From positions 124,001 to 188,000 of the forward strand of contig NZ_SLXM01000007.1 in the NCBI RefSeq assembly GCF_004345825.1: a stretch of DNA of 64,000 bases, in the 5' to 3' direction. Below, one piece after another: positions 1 through 8,791 of this stretch. Numbering within the stretch: position 1 is the first letter of the stretch; each line of letters starts with the position of its first letter. Both the position numbers and the translations under genes were made by a program. Under the pieces are notes generated by a model. That model had not been told where the DNA came from. It searched no databases and saw only the letters and a list, made by a program, of their open reading frames with translations. Origin of the DNA: Tenacibaculum skagerrakense. GTDB taxonomy: Bacteria; Bacteroidota; Bacteroidia; Flavobacteriales; Flavobacteriaceae.

Positions 1-13
1 CCTGTTAAATTGC

Positions 14-22
14 TAATTTTGC
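14..22 (+). promoter_or_regulatory. panC promoter -7 box
   Basis: TAATTTTGC matches the Bacteroidota -7 consensus TAnnTTTGC and lies 21 bp before the panC start codon. No clear -33 TTTG partner fits in the few bases upstream. Confidence 0.5.
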
Positions 23-43
23 CTACATCGTAACATATATTTA

Positions 44-886
44 ATGAAAATATTCACATTAAAATCTGATTTAAAAAACTATTTGGCAGCTGAAAAAAAG
101 AAGGGAAATAGTATCGGATTTGTACCTACCATGGGAGCTTTGCACAAAGGACATCTTTCTTTAGTGGAAAAAGCGTTAAGTAAAACAAACATTACAGTAG
201 TTAGCATATTTGTAAATCCTACACAGTTTGATAATAAAGAAGACTTAGATAAATATCCAAAAACACTAGAGAATGATATAAAATTACTCGAAAGTGTTGA
301 TTGTGATGTTTTATTTGCTCCTTCCGTTGAAGAAATTTATGATGAAAATGTTGTTGCTGAAAGATTCGATTTTGATGGGCTAGAACACCAGATGGAAGGA
401 AAGTTTAGAGATGGTCATTTTGATGGTGTTGGAACTATAGTAAAAGCCTTGTTTGAAATTGTTGAGCCAGATGTAGCTTATTTCGGAAAAAAGGATTTTC
501 AGCAATTACAAATTATAAAAAAGTTAGTAGAGAAGCATAATATTCCAGTAAAAATTAAAGGAATGCCCATCTTTAGAGAGAAAGATGGATTGGCCATGAG
601 TTCACGTAATACAAGACTAACTAAAGAACATAGGGAAGCTGCACCTTTTATTCATAGAATACTAAAAAAGGCACGTAAAAAAACTGGCACAAAAAATGCT
701 AAGGAGATTACGGAATGGGTAAAAAATCAATTTGAAAACCACCCTCTTTTAGAACTTGAATATTTTACAATTGCTGAAGAAAAAACCTTAATTTCAGTAG
801 ATAAGTTCGAGGAATATAAAAGATACAGAGCATTTATTGCTGTATTTGCCGGTGAAATTCGTTTAATTGACAATGTCCGTTTCTAA
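44..886 (+). CDS. panC: Pantothenate synthetase PanC
   Basis: This 280-aa protein is a cytoplasmic pantoate-beta-alanine ligase, which joins pantoate and beta-alanine using ATP in the last step of pantothenate (coenzyme A) synthesis. Visible signatures are the N-terminal PTMGALHKGH block with the HxGH nucleotide-binding motif at H34-H37, the FVNPTQF segment near residue 57, YFGKKDFQQL near 146, and the MSSRN loop near 185 that replaces KMSKS. The length is normal for the family. panD follows 53 bp downstream and makes the beta-alanine substrate, so the two form one pathway unit, although panD has its own possible promoter box. Confidence 0.97.
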   Translation: MKIFTLKSDLKNYLAAEKKKGNSIGFVPTMGALHKGHLSLVEKALSKTNITVVSIFVNPTQFDNKEDLDKYPKTLENDIKLLESVDCDVLFAPSVEEIYDENVVAERFDFDGLEHQMEGKFRDGHFDGVGTIVKALFEIVEPDVAYFGKKDFQQLQIIKKLVEKHNIPVKIKGMPIFREKDGLAMSSRNTRLTKEHREAAPFIHRILKKARKKTGTKNAKEITEWVKNQFENHPLLELEYFTIAEEKTLISVDKFEEYKRYRAFIAVFAGEIRLIDNVRF

Positions 887-927
887 AACAATTAACAAAT
901 TATAAAAGATAGATTCTTTAAAAACAG

Positions 928-936
928 TATTTTTGC
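928..936 (+). promoter_or_regulatory. Possible panD -7 box abutting the start codon
   Basis: TATTTTTGC fits TAnnTTTGC and ends 3 nt before the panD ATG. If used, the transcript would start at or next to the ATG and be leaderless. There is no obvious -33 TTG at the right spacing, so this may be chance in AT-rich DNA. Confidence 0.35.
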
Positions 937-939
937 AGA

Positions 940-1290
940 ATGTTAGTACAAGTAGTAAAATCAAAAATTCACCGAGTAAAGGTTACAGGTGCAGATTTAA
1001 ATTATATAGGAAGTATTACCATTGATGAAGATTTAATGGATGCAGCCGGGATTATTGAAGGAGAGCGAGTTCAAATTGTAAATAACAACAATGGAGAACG
1101 TTTAGAAACGTATGCAATTCCAGGCCCTAGAAAAAGTGGGGAGATTACCTTGAATGGAGCAGCGGCAAGAAGAGTTCAAAAAGGAGATGTATTGATTTTA
1201 ATCGTTTATGGATTTTTGGATATTGAAGAAGCAAGAAAATTTAAGCCTCAGTTGGTATTTCCAAATGAAGAAACTAATTTATTAGAATAA
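940..1290 (+). CDS. panD: Aspartate 1-decarboxylase PanD
   Basis: This 116-aa protein is the pyruvoyl-dependent decarboxylase that turns L-aspartate into beta-alanine for pantothenate synthesis. It is made as a proenzyme that self-cleaves at Gly-Ser; here the site is G24-S25 within YIGSITID, and Ser25 would become the pyruvoyl group. The KIHRVKVT block just before it and the NGAAAR segment near residue 72 are family hallmarks. The length and the start are typical of the family. It lies directly after panC, whose product consumes beta-alanine. Confidence 0.97.
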   Translation: MLVQVVKSKIHRVKVTGADLNYIGSITIDEDLMDAAGIIEGERVQIVNNNNGERLETYAIPGPRKSGEITLNGAAARRVQKGDVLILIVYGFLDIEEARKFKPQLVFPNEETNLLE

Positions 1291-1300
1291 ATCACTCATT

Positions 1301-2248
1301 TTGTCTTTAAAGAAAATTATAAAAATAACATTACCTCTCGCTTTGGGAGGTTTTTTAGTTTGGTATTCTTTATCAAAAGTATCTTTAGATACATTATTGC
1401 AATATTTTAAAAATGCCAATTATTGGTGGATTGCTTTAGGATTATTTTTCGGAGTTCTAAGCCATTTATCACGTGCCTATCGATGGAAATTCTTGTTAGA
1501 ACCTTTAGGCTATAAACCAGATTTCGGTAACAGTACAATGGCTGTTTTAGTAGCTTATTTAGTGAACTTAACAATACCTAGAGCTGGTGAAGTTTTTAGA
1601 GCTACTGTAATGACAAGCTATGAAGATATTCCTTTTGAAAAGGGTTTTGGTACTATTGTAGCAGAACGAATTGCTGATTTAATAATGATGTTGTTAATCA
1701 TTTTTATCACATTGTTTGTTCAGTTTGATTTCATATATGAGTTAGTAACCAAAAACTTTTCTCCTAGCAAGATTTTAATTTTAATAGTAGGTTTAGGGTT
1801 AGGATTTTTAATTTTTATACGGTTTGTTAAAAAAGCAACAAACGGATTTGGCTTGAAAATAAAGAACTTCATTACAGGTCTTGTGGAAGGTGCCATGAGT
1901 ATTTTCAAGATGAAAAATAAATGGGCATTCATATTTCATACTGTTTTTATTTGGGTGATGTATGTTGCTATGTTCTGGGCTACGGTTCCAGCAATTGAAA
2001 ATTTTAATGTTCCTTTTGGAGCTGTTTTAGTTGGTTTTATTGCAGGTGGATTTAGTATTGCTGCTACCAATGGAGGTATCGGATTGTATCCAGTTGCTGT
2101 CGCAGGAGCTTTTGCATTGTTTTCAATTCCTGAAGAGCCAGCTAATGCTTTTGGTTGGATTATGTGGACCGCTCAAACTGCGATGATTATTATTTTTGGA
2201 GGATTGTCATTTCTATTTTTACCAATCTACAATAGAAGTAAATCATAA
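1301..2248 (+). CDS. Lysylphosphatidylglycerol-synthase-type flippase domain protein
   Basis: This 315-aa integral membrane protein has about eight hydrophobic segments and resembles the UPF0104/YbhN family, which corresponds to the membrane flippase half of lysylphosphatidylglycerol synthase (MprF). Visible signs are the SHLSRAYRWKFLLEPLGY block near residue 55, NLTIPRAGEVFRA near 90, and the small-residue-rich segment near 250 containing ATNGGIGLYPVAV. No synthase domain is attached, so lipid aminoacylation is not implied; lipid translocation is an inference. The start is a TTG 10 bp after panD, since no ATG fits upstream of the first membrane segment. It is probably cotranscribed with panD. 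Confidence 0.85.
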   Translation: MSLKKIIKITLPLALGGFLVWYSLSKVSLDTLLQYFKNANYWWIALGLFFGVLSHLSRAYRWKFLLEPLGYKPDFGNSTMAVLVAYLVNLTIPRAGEVFRATVMTSYEDIPFEKGFGTIVAERIADLIMMLLIIFITLFVQFDFIYELVTKNFSPSKILILIVGLGLGFLIFIRFVKKATNGFGLKIKNFITGLVEGAMSIFKMKNKWAFIFHTVFIWVMYVAMFWATVPAIENFNVPFGAVLVGFIAGGFSIAATNGGIGLYPVAVAGAFALFSIPEEPANAFGWIMWTAQTAMIIIFGGLSFLFLPIYNRSKS

Positions 2249-2278
2249 TTTAATAAGCGGTGACTAAAAGCGTAAACA

Positions 2279-2320
2279 ATTTTTAAAATCAAATAAATAA
2301 GTATATTTGATTTTAAAAAT
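2279..2320 (+). promoter_or_regulatory. Inverted repeat containing a -7 box
   Basis: A perfect 17-bp inverted repeat (2279-2295 against 2304-2320, 8-nt loop) sits 5 bp before the next start codon. Within it TATATTTG (2302-2309) fits the -7 consensus. It may be a promoter, an operator, or a weak terminator for the preceding gene; its AT-richness means low specificity. Confidence 0.4.
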
Positions 2321-2325
2321 ATGTT

Positions 2326-3186
2326 ATGCTAATATTCTTCGGAATCAGGTCACCTTTTATAGGATCTGCCTTACTTAAAGAAAATGTTTCTTGTAATTAC
2401 TGTAATGTTGAGAACAATTTGCGGATAAGTGTTTTCGGTTCTTATTTTCATGTTTTTTGGATTCCTATAATGTCTTTTGGAAGGACTATCGAGGTAACCT
2501 GTTTACATTGTAAAAAGACGTATAATGAAAAAGAAATACCAAACAATTTAAAACCGACTGTTGATGCCATTCTACGAGCAAAAACAATGAAATCACCTAA
2601 GTGGCATTCATTGGGTTGTTTTACAATTTTAACTTTAGTAGCATTAACACTAATTCTTGCTTTTTTTGCTTTCGTTGGAAATCTTTTTAGAACTTCTCAT
2701 TATGAAAAAGAAGTAGATACTACTAAAACAGAGACGATTGAAATTTATAAAGACGAGGAAAAAGTATATAGAGAAAAGGTAAAAGCTTTTCCAGAGTGGA
2801 AAAAAGATTTAAGAGAAATAATGTTTTCTTCACTAACTGAACCAAGTATTGTAAAAGATCCTGTGTCATATAACTTAAAAAGCTGTTTAGAACCTAAATT
2901 ACCTTTTATAGAAGAGTATAGTTTGAGTTATATCACGCATTTCAATAACGACAAAATTCTACTTCTTATTGAAGCTGGAGATTATAATGATTATACAGTA
3001 AATCAAAAAAACGAGTTTTATAAAGAACTTGATTTTTGTGTGAAAAACGTATTAAAAGGAGAATCGTATAAAACATATGTTGGAGTTTATAAAAGCACTA
3101 AGTTGTTAATGCAAAAAACACCAAATCAAATCATTAAAGATAGTATTTCCTTGGAATCGAATTTATTGAAAGAGTTTTTTGACTAA
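2326..3186 (+). CDS. Zinc-ribbon single-pass membrane protein of unknown function
   Basis: This 286-aa protein begins with a two-CxxC zinc ribbon (C23-C26 and C59-C62), a hydrophobic stretch between the two cysteine pairs, and one clear membrane segment at about residues 105-125. The charged C-terminal half (about 130-286) has no motif I recognise. The N-terminal pattern resembles the zinc_ribbon_15 type of small ribbons. Neighbours (the flippase-like gene and radA) give no functional link. A -7 box sits directly upstream, so it is probably its own unit. The function is unknown. Confidence 0.75.
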   Translation: MLIFFGIRSPFIGSALLKENVSCNYCNVENNLRISVFGSYFHVFWIPIMSFGRTIEVTCLHCKKTYNEKEIPNNLKPTVDAILRAKTMKSPKWHSLGCFTILTLVALTLILAFFAFVGNLFRTSHYEKEVDTTKTETIEIYKDEEKVYREKVKAFPEWKKDLREIMFSSLTEPSIVKDPVSYNLKSCLEPKLPFIEEYSLSYITHFNNDKILLLIEAGDYNDYTVNQKNEFYKELDFCVKNVLKGESYKTYVGVYKSTKLLMQKTPNQIIKDSISLESNLLKEFFD

Positions 3187-3271
3187 TCAATTTTACTAAG
3201 TTTGAAACTTAGATTTAAATGGTCAATAGTTATAAATTTCTTTTCTTTGTGGATAGCTAAAACAGTACTTC

Positions 3272-4633
3272 ATGTCAAAAACTAAAACAACGTATTTCTG
3301 TCAGAATTGTGGAACTCAACATGCAAAATGGGTTGGTCAATGTTCTAATTGTAAAGAATGGAATACCGTTGTGGAAGAGGTTGTTCAAAAAGAAGAAAAA
3401 CGAAATTGGAAATCACCCTCTAACGCTCAGAAAATTGTAGCGAAACCATTAAAAATTCAAGAAATTGAATTAAACACTGAAGAGAGAATTATAACAAAAA
3501 ACAACGAGTTAGATACTGTTTTAGGTGGTGGTTTGGTAAAAGGTTCTGTTGTTTTATTAGGAGGAGAACCTGGAATTGGAAAATCAACATTATTACTTCA
3601 AATAGCACTTCAAATAACAGAGAAAGTATTGTATGTTTCTGGAGAAGAAAGTCAATCGCAAATTAAAATGCGTGCAGAACGTTTAGCTAATATAAACTCC
3701 AATTGTTTGGTTTTAACAGAAACCAATACACAGCAAATATTTAGAAATGTTGAAGAAGTTGAACCGGAAGTTTTAGTGATTGATTCTATTCAAACATTAT
3801 ATACGAATAACATAGAAGCTTCACCTGGAAGTATCTCTCAGATAAAAGAAACTTCTGCTGAATTGATAAAATTTGCCAAAGAAACTAACACACCAGTTTT
3901 ATTAATTGGACACATCAATAAAGAAGGAAATATTGCTGGACCGAAAATTTTAGAGCACATGGTAGATGTTGTGCTTCAGTTTGAAGGAGATAGAAATCAT
4001 ACGTATAGAATATTACGTTCTCAAAAAAATAGATTTGGTTCTACAGCAGAACTAGGAATTTACGAAATGCTATCGGATGGTTTACGAGAAGTTACGAATC
4101 CGTCAGAAATTTTAATCTCAAAGAAAGACACCGATTTAAGTGGAACAGCCATTGCCTCAACTTTAGAAGGTGTTCGCCCGTTAATGATAGAAATTCAGGC
4201 TTTAGTTAGTACTGCGGTGTATGGTACACCACAGCGTTCTACAACGGGGTATAACCTTAAACGTTTGCACATGATTTTAGCTGTTTTAGAAAAACGAGCA
4301 GGTTTTAAATTAGGAGCTAAAGATGTATTTTTAAATGTCACAGGAGGTATTTATATAGACGATCCTGCAATTGATTTGGCTGTGGTAGCAGCTATTTTAT
4401 CTTCTAATCAAGATATTGCAATTAATCCAGATGTTTGTTTTGCAGCAGAAGTAGGTTTAGCTGGTGAAATCCGTCCAGTACCAAAAATTGACCAACGAAT
4501 AGTAGAGGCTGAAAAACTAGGGTATAAAACTTTTGTTACTTCAAAGTACAATAAGATTACTTCAAAAAAACATTCGATCAAACTAATTTTAGTAGGAAAG
4601 ATTGAGGAGGCATTTGCTACATTATTTGCATAA
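3272..4633 (+). CDS. radA: DNA repair protein RadA
   Basis: This 453-aa protein is a RecA-related ATPase that helps branch migration and processing of recombination intermediates. Domains in order are a C4 zinc finger (C10, C13, C24, C27), the ATPase core with Walker A GEPGIGKST at 98-106, the RadA-specific KNRFG motif near residue 250, and a C-terminal Lon-protease-like domain from about 280 containing LNVTGG and the AAEVGLAGEIR block. The length is standard. It stands alone on the plus strand, and a strong hairpin follows its stop codon. Confidence 0.97.
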   Translation: MSKTKTTYFCQNCGTQHAKWVGQCSNCKEWNTVVEEVVQKEEKRNWKSPSNAQKIVAKPLKIQEIELNTEERIITKNNELDTVLGGGLVKGSVVLLGGEPGIGKSTLLLQIALQITEKVLYVSGEESQSQIKMRAERLANINSNCLVLTETNTQQIFRNVEEVEPEVLVIDSIQTLYTNNIEASPGSISQIKETSAELIKFAKETNTPVLLIGHINKEGNIAGPKILEHMVDVVLQFEGDRNHTYRILRSQKNRFGSTAELGIYEMLSDGLREVTNPSEILISKKDTDLSGTAIASTLEGVRPLMIEIQALVSTAVYGTPQRSTTGYNLKRLHMILAVLEKRAGFKLGAKDVFLNVTGGIYIDDPAIDLAVVAAILSSNQDIAINPDVCFAAEVGLAGEIRPVPKIDQRIVEAEKLGYKTFVTSKYNKITSKKHSIKLILVGKIEEAFATLFA

Positions 4634-4638
4634 AAAAA

Positions 4639-4685
4639 AACTATTTTACTTCGATGCAGTTATTGCATACAAAAGTAAAATAGTT
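4639..4685 (-). terminator. Long hairpin terminator between radA and the peptide gene
   Basis: A perfect 13-bp stem (4639-4651 with 4673-4685) has an inner 5-bp stem (ATGCA/TGCAT) and a 5-nt loop. The A-tract at 4632-4640 gives a U-run on the minus strand, so it best terminates the minus-strand peptide gene. It may also end radA transcripts, with a weaker tail. Confidence 0.75.
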
Positions 4686-4712
4686 ATTCATTTTAAAATG
4701 ATTTCTTTGTTT

Positions 4713-4877
4713 TTAATAAGGAATACCACACGGTATTTCATTCATGCAGATATAACCACGAGGTAATGGTTCATAGCAATGAATTTCACTACACATAATG
4801 TAAGTCCATCCTCCATTAATGTTTTTTTGTTCGTTTTTACTTAGAGTTGTTCCTAAGTTTGAAATGTTTTTTAACAT
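4713..4877 (-). CDS. Short peptide with a double-glycine leader (bacteriocin-like)
   Basis: This 54-aa gene reads from ATG at 4877 to TAA at 4713. The N-terminus (MLKNISNLGTTLSKNEQKNI then NGG) has the form of Bacteroidota double-glycine leaders: a short amphipathic leader with an SKxEQKxI motif ending in GG at residues 22-23. The 31-residue core has four cysteines (C29, C34, C44, C50), suggesting two disulfides or metal binding. Such peptides are normally cut after GG and exported by C39-peptidase ABC transporters; none is adjacent. It lies downstream of a TPR membrane gene on the same strand and is followed by a strong terminator. Peptide status is well supported; its activity is unknown. 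Confidence 0.8.
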   Translation of the reverse strand: MLKNISNLGTTLSKNEQKNINGGWTYIMCSEIHCYEPLPRGYICMNEIPCGIPY

Positions 4878-5037
4878 GATTATTATTTTAATAAGGTTAA
4901 CATTCTAAATATAGGAATTTTTTCAAAAAAATATTTAAAAAACTGTTTTTCAGGAGTTTAAATCTTATTGTAAAATCTGAACTTTACTTTAAACAATACC
5001 AAACTGGTCTTTTGTTAAAAACAACAGTTAAACGAGG

Positions 5038-7191
5038 TTAGTTTTTTAAAAGATAGTTCGTATTGTTTTCTGCCTTAATCCATTCTTTATTCTCCATATC
5101 TAAAGACCACGAAAAAGAAGCCATGACATTATTTTCGGTTTGCTCAAAACCATAATGAGTACTGTAATTAGATAAACTAATAAATCTGTTTTCTGATATA
5201 GGAAAAATTTCCACTTTAGGTAAATTATCTCTTTTATAAAACAAACGGTTGTCTTTTACCCAAAACTTTCGATTGCCATAGGTACCAGTAATTTTTTTGT
5301 ATTGATCAATTAAAGCTTGATTACTTTGCTTTTTCCTATATAAAACATGTGATAAAGCATCTTTTAAAAACCAGTGATCTGGATGTTTAGCAATTAACTT
5401 TTCGAAAGTCTTGTCTAAGTTTTCAAACTCGTGACTCTTGAATAAATTATAAGCAGCTCTTATTTCATCCGTTTCTCTGTAGTAATAAAATTTTGATAAT
5501 TTATTTCGATTAAATTGATCAACTTCAACTCTTGATGCAGTACTTAAGCTGTCTTTTTCGAAAACATGTTTTGTGCCTGAAACCCAGCCTGCATCAAAAG
5601 ATAAAAGTATATTGTTATCACTAGGAATTCCTTTATTTAATAATTGGTTTTTGTAATGGACAAAATATGCTTTGTTCTTTTCAAAGTAGTTGATTTGTTG
5701 CTCAGAAGCAATTGATCTATAAATTCCAGCATAAGATGTAAAATCAAAGGTGACTGTTTCCTTTTCTTTCTTCTGTATATAAGCGTCTATAATGTTTTGA
5801 TAGATGGATTCCTCTGGCCAAGTTAACTTGATTTTTGAATAGATTTTTTTAGCTTCATCAAGTTTTCCTGCCGCTAGATATGAATAGGCTTTGATTCTTT
5901 GAACTTCTTCTGTGTTTGGAGATAGTAATTCGTAAGCTTTTATTAAGTTGATAGCTTCGTCGTAGTTACCATTCAAAATTAAAGACATGTAATACCTACG
6001 AGCATTGTCTTCATTTTGAGCTTTATTAAACCTTTTTAGAGCATGCTTGTAATACCCTTCAATATTTTGGGTTTCACTAAATACCATTTCTAACAGTCTG
6101 TTATAGTCTTCGTTGTTAGGTTCAATTTCTAATTGATATTTTAACAGCTTTTCTGCATCAGCCCATCTATTGTAAATAATATGTTTGTACATTAAAATTT
6201 CAAACTGACTTTGAATTGGTAAGTTGTTTTTTAAATCGTATGCCTTATCGATGAGGTATTTCTCTTCTAATTCGCCATGACTAAATCTATTCCTGCGGAT
6301 AGCATTATAAAAGTAAGCCAAGGTAAAAGCACTGTCTATTTTAACAGCTTCATCGTAATCTTTATTAGACCAAGCTTTTAATGCTTCCATAGATTCTGTA
6401 GTCATTTCGCGAATGCTCAAATCTATATATCGGTCTCGCATTTCTTCTACAATACCAAGATTATCTTTTATGTAAATACTTATTTCATCAATAAGTTCAA
6501 AAAAATCTGAGCCAGTAAATGTTTTTTTAGAAATTTCTTTTCCATTTTTACTATTATGCACAATAGGAGTAATAGCATATACACCATTATTTACTTCATA
6601 AAAACCGTCAACATAATACTTGTTAAACACAGCACTAGATTTAATTTTATCAATGGTATTTTCAGCATAACATGCCTCAGTGGAAATGTTTTTATCTTGT
6701 TTTAAATCTAATTCTAAAAGTTTGTTAATGGTGTTTCCTAACCAAGAGTTAATGGAGTCTTTATTTTTTTGTTGAAAATTAAATACAGGAGCACCAATTC
6801 TAAATTCTTCTTTAGTAATAGTCTCGGTTAGTAACTCCCCAAGGTCATTTTTATAGCTTATTTCTTTAGTGGTTGAACCTAAATCACTGTTTCCAAAGCC
6901 AAAAAATAAAACTAAAGCGATAATTAATCCGTTTAAAGGGAAAATAATTTTCTCTCTAAGTTTTAGAATCTTTTTGTTGATTCTATCTTTATTGTACAAA
7001 TAAATTGAAAGAGAAGGAAGTATACCTATAAAAATCCACAGGAGCATATCTACCCAGTAAGGAGAAATGTTATAACGCACCAATGCCCAATCTATAAATT
7101 GTAAAAAAGTCCAAGCTGCAACTAGGTAAGCCGCTAAAAACTTTAAAACTTTTTGCCCTTTTTTCTCGTCGATGTTTTCCTCTGCAGTCAT
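5038..7191 (-). CDS. TPR-repeat membrane protein with cyclase-type N-terminal anchor
   Basis: This 717-aa protein has a cytosolic N-terminus and three membrane segments (about residues 17-36, 47-65 and 86-102). The segment KVLKFLAAYLVAAWTFLQFI, followed by a short loop and a second helix, resembles the anchors of TPR proteins that often carry adenylate-cyclase or CadC-like DNA-binding domains. No such catalytic or DNA-binding domain is visible here. Residues about 270-470 form helical TPR-like repeats, and the last 200 residues hold further repeat-like and beta-rich sequence. A role in signalling or scaffolding is inference only. A terminator lies upstream, so it has its own promoter. Confidence 0.8.
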   Translation of the reverse strand: MTAEENIDEKKGQKVLKFLAAYLVAAWTFLQFIDWALVRYNISPYWVDMLLWIFIGILPSLSIYLYNKDRINKKILKLREKIIFPLNGLIIALVLFFGFGNSDLGSTTKEISYKNDLGELLTETITKEEFRIGAPVFNFQQKNKDSINSWLGNTINKLLELDLKQDKNISTEACYAENTIDKIKSSAVFNKYYVDGFYEVNNGVYAITPIVHNSKNGKEISKKTFTGSDFFELIDEISIYIKDNLGIVEEMRDRYIDLSIREMTTESMEALKAWSNKDYDEAVKIDSAFTLAYFYNAIRRNRFSHGELEEKYLIDKAYDLKNNLPIQSQFEILMYKHIIYNRWADAEKLLKYQLEIEPNNEDYNRLLEMVFSETQNIEGYYKHALKRFNKAQNEDNARRYYMSLILNGNYDEAINLIKAYELLSPNTEEVQRIKAYSYLAAGKLDEAKKIYSKIKLTWPEESIYQNIIDAYIQKKEKETVTFDFTSYAGIYRSIASEQQINYFEKNKAYFVHYKNQLLNKGIPSDNNILLSFDAGWVSGTKHVFEKDSLSTASRVEVDQFNRNKLSKFYYYRETDEIRAAYNLFKSHEFENLDKTFEKLIAKHPDHWFLKDALSHVLYRKKQSNQALIDQYKKITGTYGNRKFWVKDNRLFYKRDNLPKVEIFPISENRFISLSNYSTHYGFEQTENNVMASFSWSLDMENKEWIKAENNTNYLLKN

Positions 7192-7252
7192 ACTAAATGA
7201 AGCGAAATTAGTGTCTATTAAGTTGGTAAGCTAATTTAGATAAAAACTATAA

Positions 7253-7289
7253 AAAACAAAAACCTCGCAAATAGCGAGGTTTTTGTTTT
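7253..7289 (-). terminator. Bidirectional-type terminator after hemD
   Basis: A perfect 16-bp inverted repeat (7253-7268 with 7274-7289, loop AAATA) has a CCTCGC/GCGAGG core flanked by A and T tracts. It sits 13 bp past the hemD stop on the minus strand. Confidence 0.9.
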
Positions 7290-7302
7290 ATGATAAGAAA
7301 TA

Positions 7303-8049
7303 TTATTTCTTGTTAACTTCTTTAATGTATTTTTCTAAAGCCATAGTCATAGATGGAGTTTCAGGAGTAGGTGCAGCAATATCTACACGTAATCCTCTTT
7401 CTTCAACAGCTTTAATTGTTGAGTTTCCAAATACTGCTATTCTAGTGTTATTTTGTTTGAAATCGGGGAAGTTTTCAAATAAACTATCAATACCAGAAGG
7501 ACTGAAGAAAACTAAAACATCATAAAAAACATTTTCTAAATCAGATAAATCACTTACCACAGTTCTGTATAAATCGGCTCTTTTCCAATTTACACCTAAC
7601 TTATCTAATTCTTCAGGAATTAATGGTTTTAATTTATCAGAAGAAGGCAATAAAAACTTCTCGTCTTTATGTTTCTTAATCAATTTTGTTAACTCTGGAA
7701 AAGTACGAGTACCTACATAAATTTTACGTTTTCTATACACTACGTACTTTTGCAAGTAATAAGCAACAGCTTCAGACTGACAGAAATATTTCATGTCATC
7801 TGGAACTGTAAAACGCATTTCTTGAGCTATTCTAAAAAAATGATCTACAGCATTTCTACTTGTTAAAATAATTGCTGAGAAATTATTTAGGTCAATCTTT
7901 TGCGCTCTAACTTCTTTTGTTGGAATTCCTTCGACATGAATAAAAGACCTAAAATCAACTTTTACTTTTTGCTTTTCAGCTAAATCAAAGTAAGGTGAAG
8001 TTTCTGTTTTTGGTGCTGGTTGAGACACTAAAATGGTTTTCACTTTCAT
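7303..8049 (-). CDS. hemD: Uroporphyrinogen-III synthase HemD
   Basis: This 248-aa cytosolic enzyme cyclises hydroxymethylbilane to uroporphyrinogen III in heme and siroheme synthesis. The family is poorly conserved. Visible support includes the two-lobe layout, ILTSRNAVDHFF near residue 81, and the C-terminal VFFSPSGIDSLFENFP block near 190 with an AVFGNSTIKAVEERGL segment after it, both typical of HemD. It follows the DUF4271 gene by 12 bp, an arrangement I recall as recurrent in flavobacteria, and shares that gene's promoter. Confidence 0.9.
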   Translation of the reverse strand: MKVKTILVSQPAPKTETSPYFDLAEKQKVKVDFRSFIHVEGIPTKEVRAQKIDLNNFSAIILTSRNAVDHFFRIAQEMRFTVPDDMKYFCQSEAVAYYLQKYVVYRKRKIYVGTRTFPELTKLIKKHKDEKFLLPSSDKLKPLIPEELDKLGVNWKRADLYRTVVSDLSDLENVFYDVLVFFSPSGIDSLFENFPDFKQNNTRIAVFGNSTIKAVEERGLRVDIAAPTPETPSMTMALEKYIKEVNKK

Positions 8050-8061
8050 AAAACTTTCTCT

Positions 8062-8697
8062 TTACGACGTTGTTGTTTTATATATGATTAGCAAAGGAGC
8101 TAATTCGAGGCTGCAAAAGTACAAAATAAAATAAAAGAAGTTATTAAAAATCAGCTTTTTGTTATTCCTTAAAATTAAAAAACCTCTAAAAACCAACAGT
8201 ATACAAATAAAAAAAAGCAAAAAAACACTATTAGTGTAGCAGTAATTGAACAAAATTAATATCGGAAAAAGCCATAAACTGATAGAATACATATATCCCG
8301 ATTGTAAAAAAATAAGATATCTTGTTTGCTCTTTAAGATCAAGCGTGTTTACAATCAATCGTACAAATAAAAATTTTATAATTAGAAAACCTAATAAGCT
8401 TATCAATATATCAATGTAATTAAACCTTTCAATTGACAACCAACTTTCAACAAAAAAATAAATTGCTAGAGAAAAAATAAGTGTTGAAAAAGTAAATATC
8501 AATACATGAAAGGTAGAGAAAATAGAAGGATTTTTTTCTGCTCTATTTTCAATGAATCCCTGAGAAAACATAGCAATAGTATACCCTAGTAATAGTTGTG
8601 GTTTATAAAGTTTCATCAATGCTATTAAAACTAAGGCGATGACAAAAACTAAGGTAATCCAATCGTTTGAAGCTAAATTACGGCTAATTACTTCCAT
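8062..8697 (-). CDS. DUF4271 integral membrane protein
   Basis: This 211-aa, very hydrophobic protein has about six membrane helices. It matches my recollection of the DUF4271 family that sits next to hemD in flavobacteria, with an N-terminal helix near residues 15-30 and a charged loop after the second segment. The function is unknown. It is the first gene of a two-gene minus-strand unit with hemD, transcribed from a promoter divergent from the glycosyltransferase gene. A role linked to tetrapyrrole synthesis is suggested only by position. Confidence 0.75.
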   Translation of the reverse strand: MEVISRNLASNDWITLVFVIALVLIALMKLYKPQLLLGYTIAMFSQGFIENRAEKNPSIFSTFHVLIFTFSTLIFSLAIYFFVESWLSIERFNYIDILISLLGFLIIKFLFVRLIVNTLDLKEQTRYLIFLQSGYMYSISLWLFPILILFNYCYTNSVFLLFFICILLVFRGFLILRNNKKLIFNNFFYFILYFCSLELAPLLIIYKTTTS

Positions 8698-8733
8698 GAA
8701 GGGTTTTGCTAGTCAGAGAATAATTCAATTAAC

Positions 8734-8742
8734 GCAAAATTA
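8734..8742 (-). promoter_or_regulatory. -7 box for the DUF4271-hemD unit
   Basis: Reads TAATTTTGC on the minus strand, matching TAnnTTTGC, 36 bp upstream of the DUF4271 start. It pairs with a divergent plus-strand box 14 bp away. Confidence 0.6.
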
Positions 8743-8756
8743 GGAATAAATTAGTT

Positions 8757-8765
8757 TATCTTTGC
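8757..8765 (+). promoter_or_regulatory. -7 box for the glycosyltransferase-pyrC unit
   Basis: TATCTTTGC matches TAnnTTTGC, 26 bp upstream of the glycosyltransferase start. It is back to back with the DUF4271 promoter. Confidence 0.6.
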
Positions 8766-8791
8766 GCTAATTTTTAACGAAAATCAAATTA

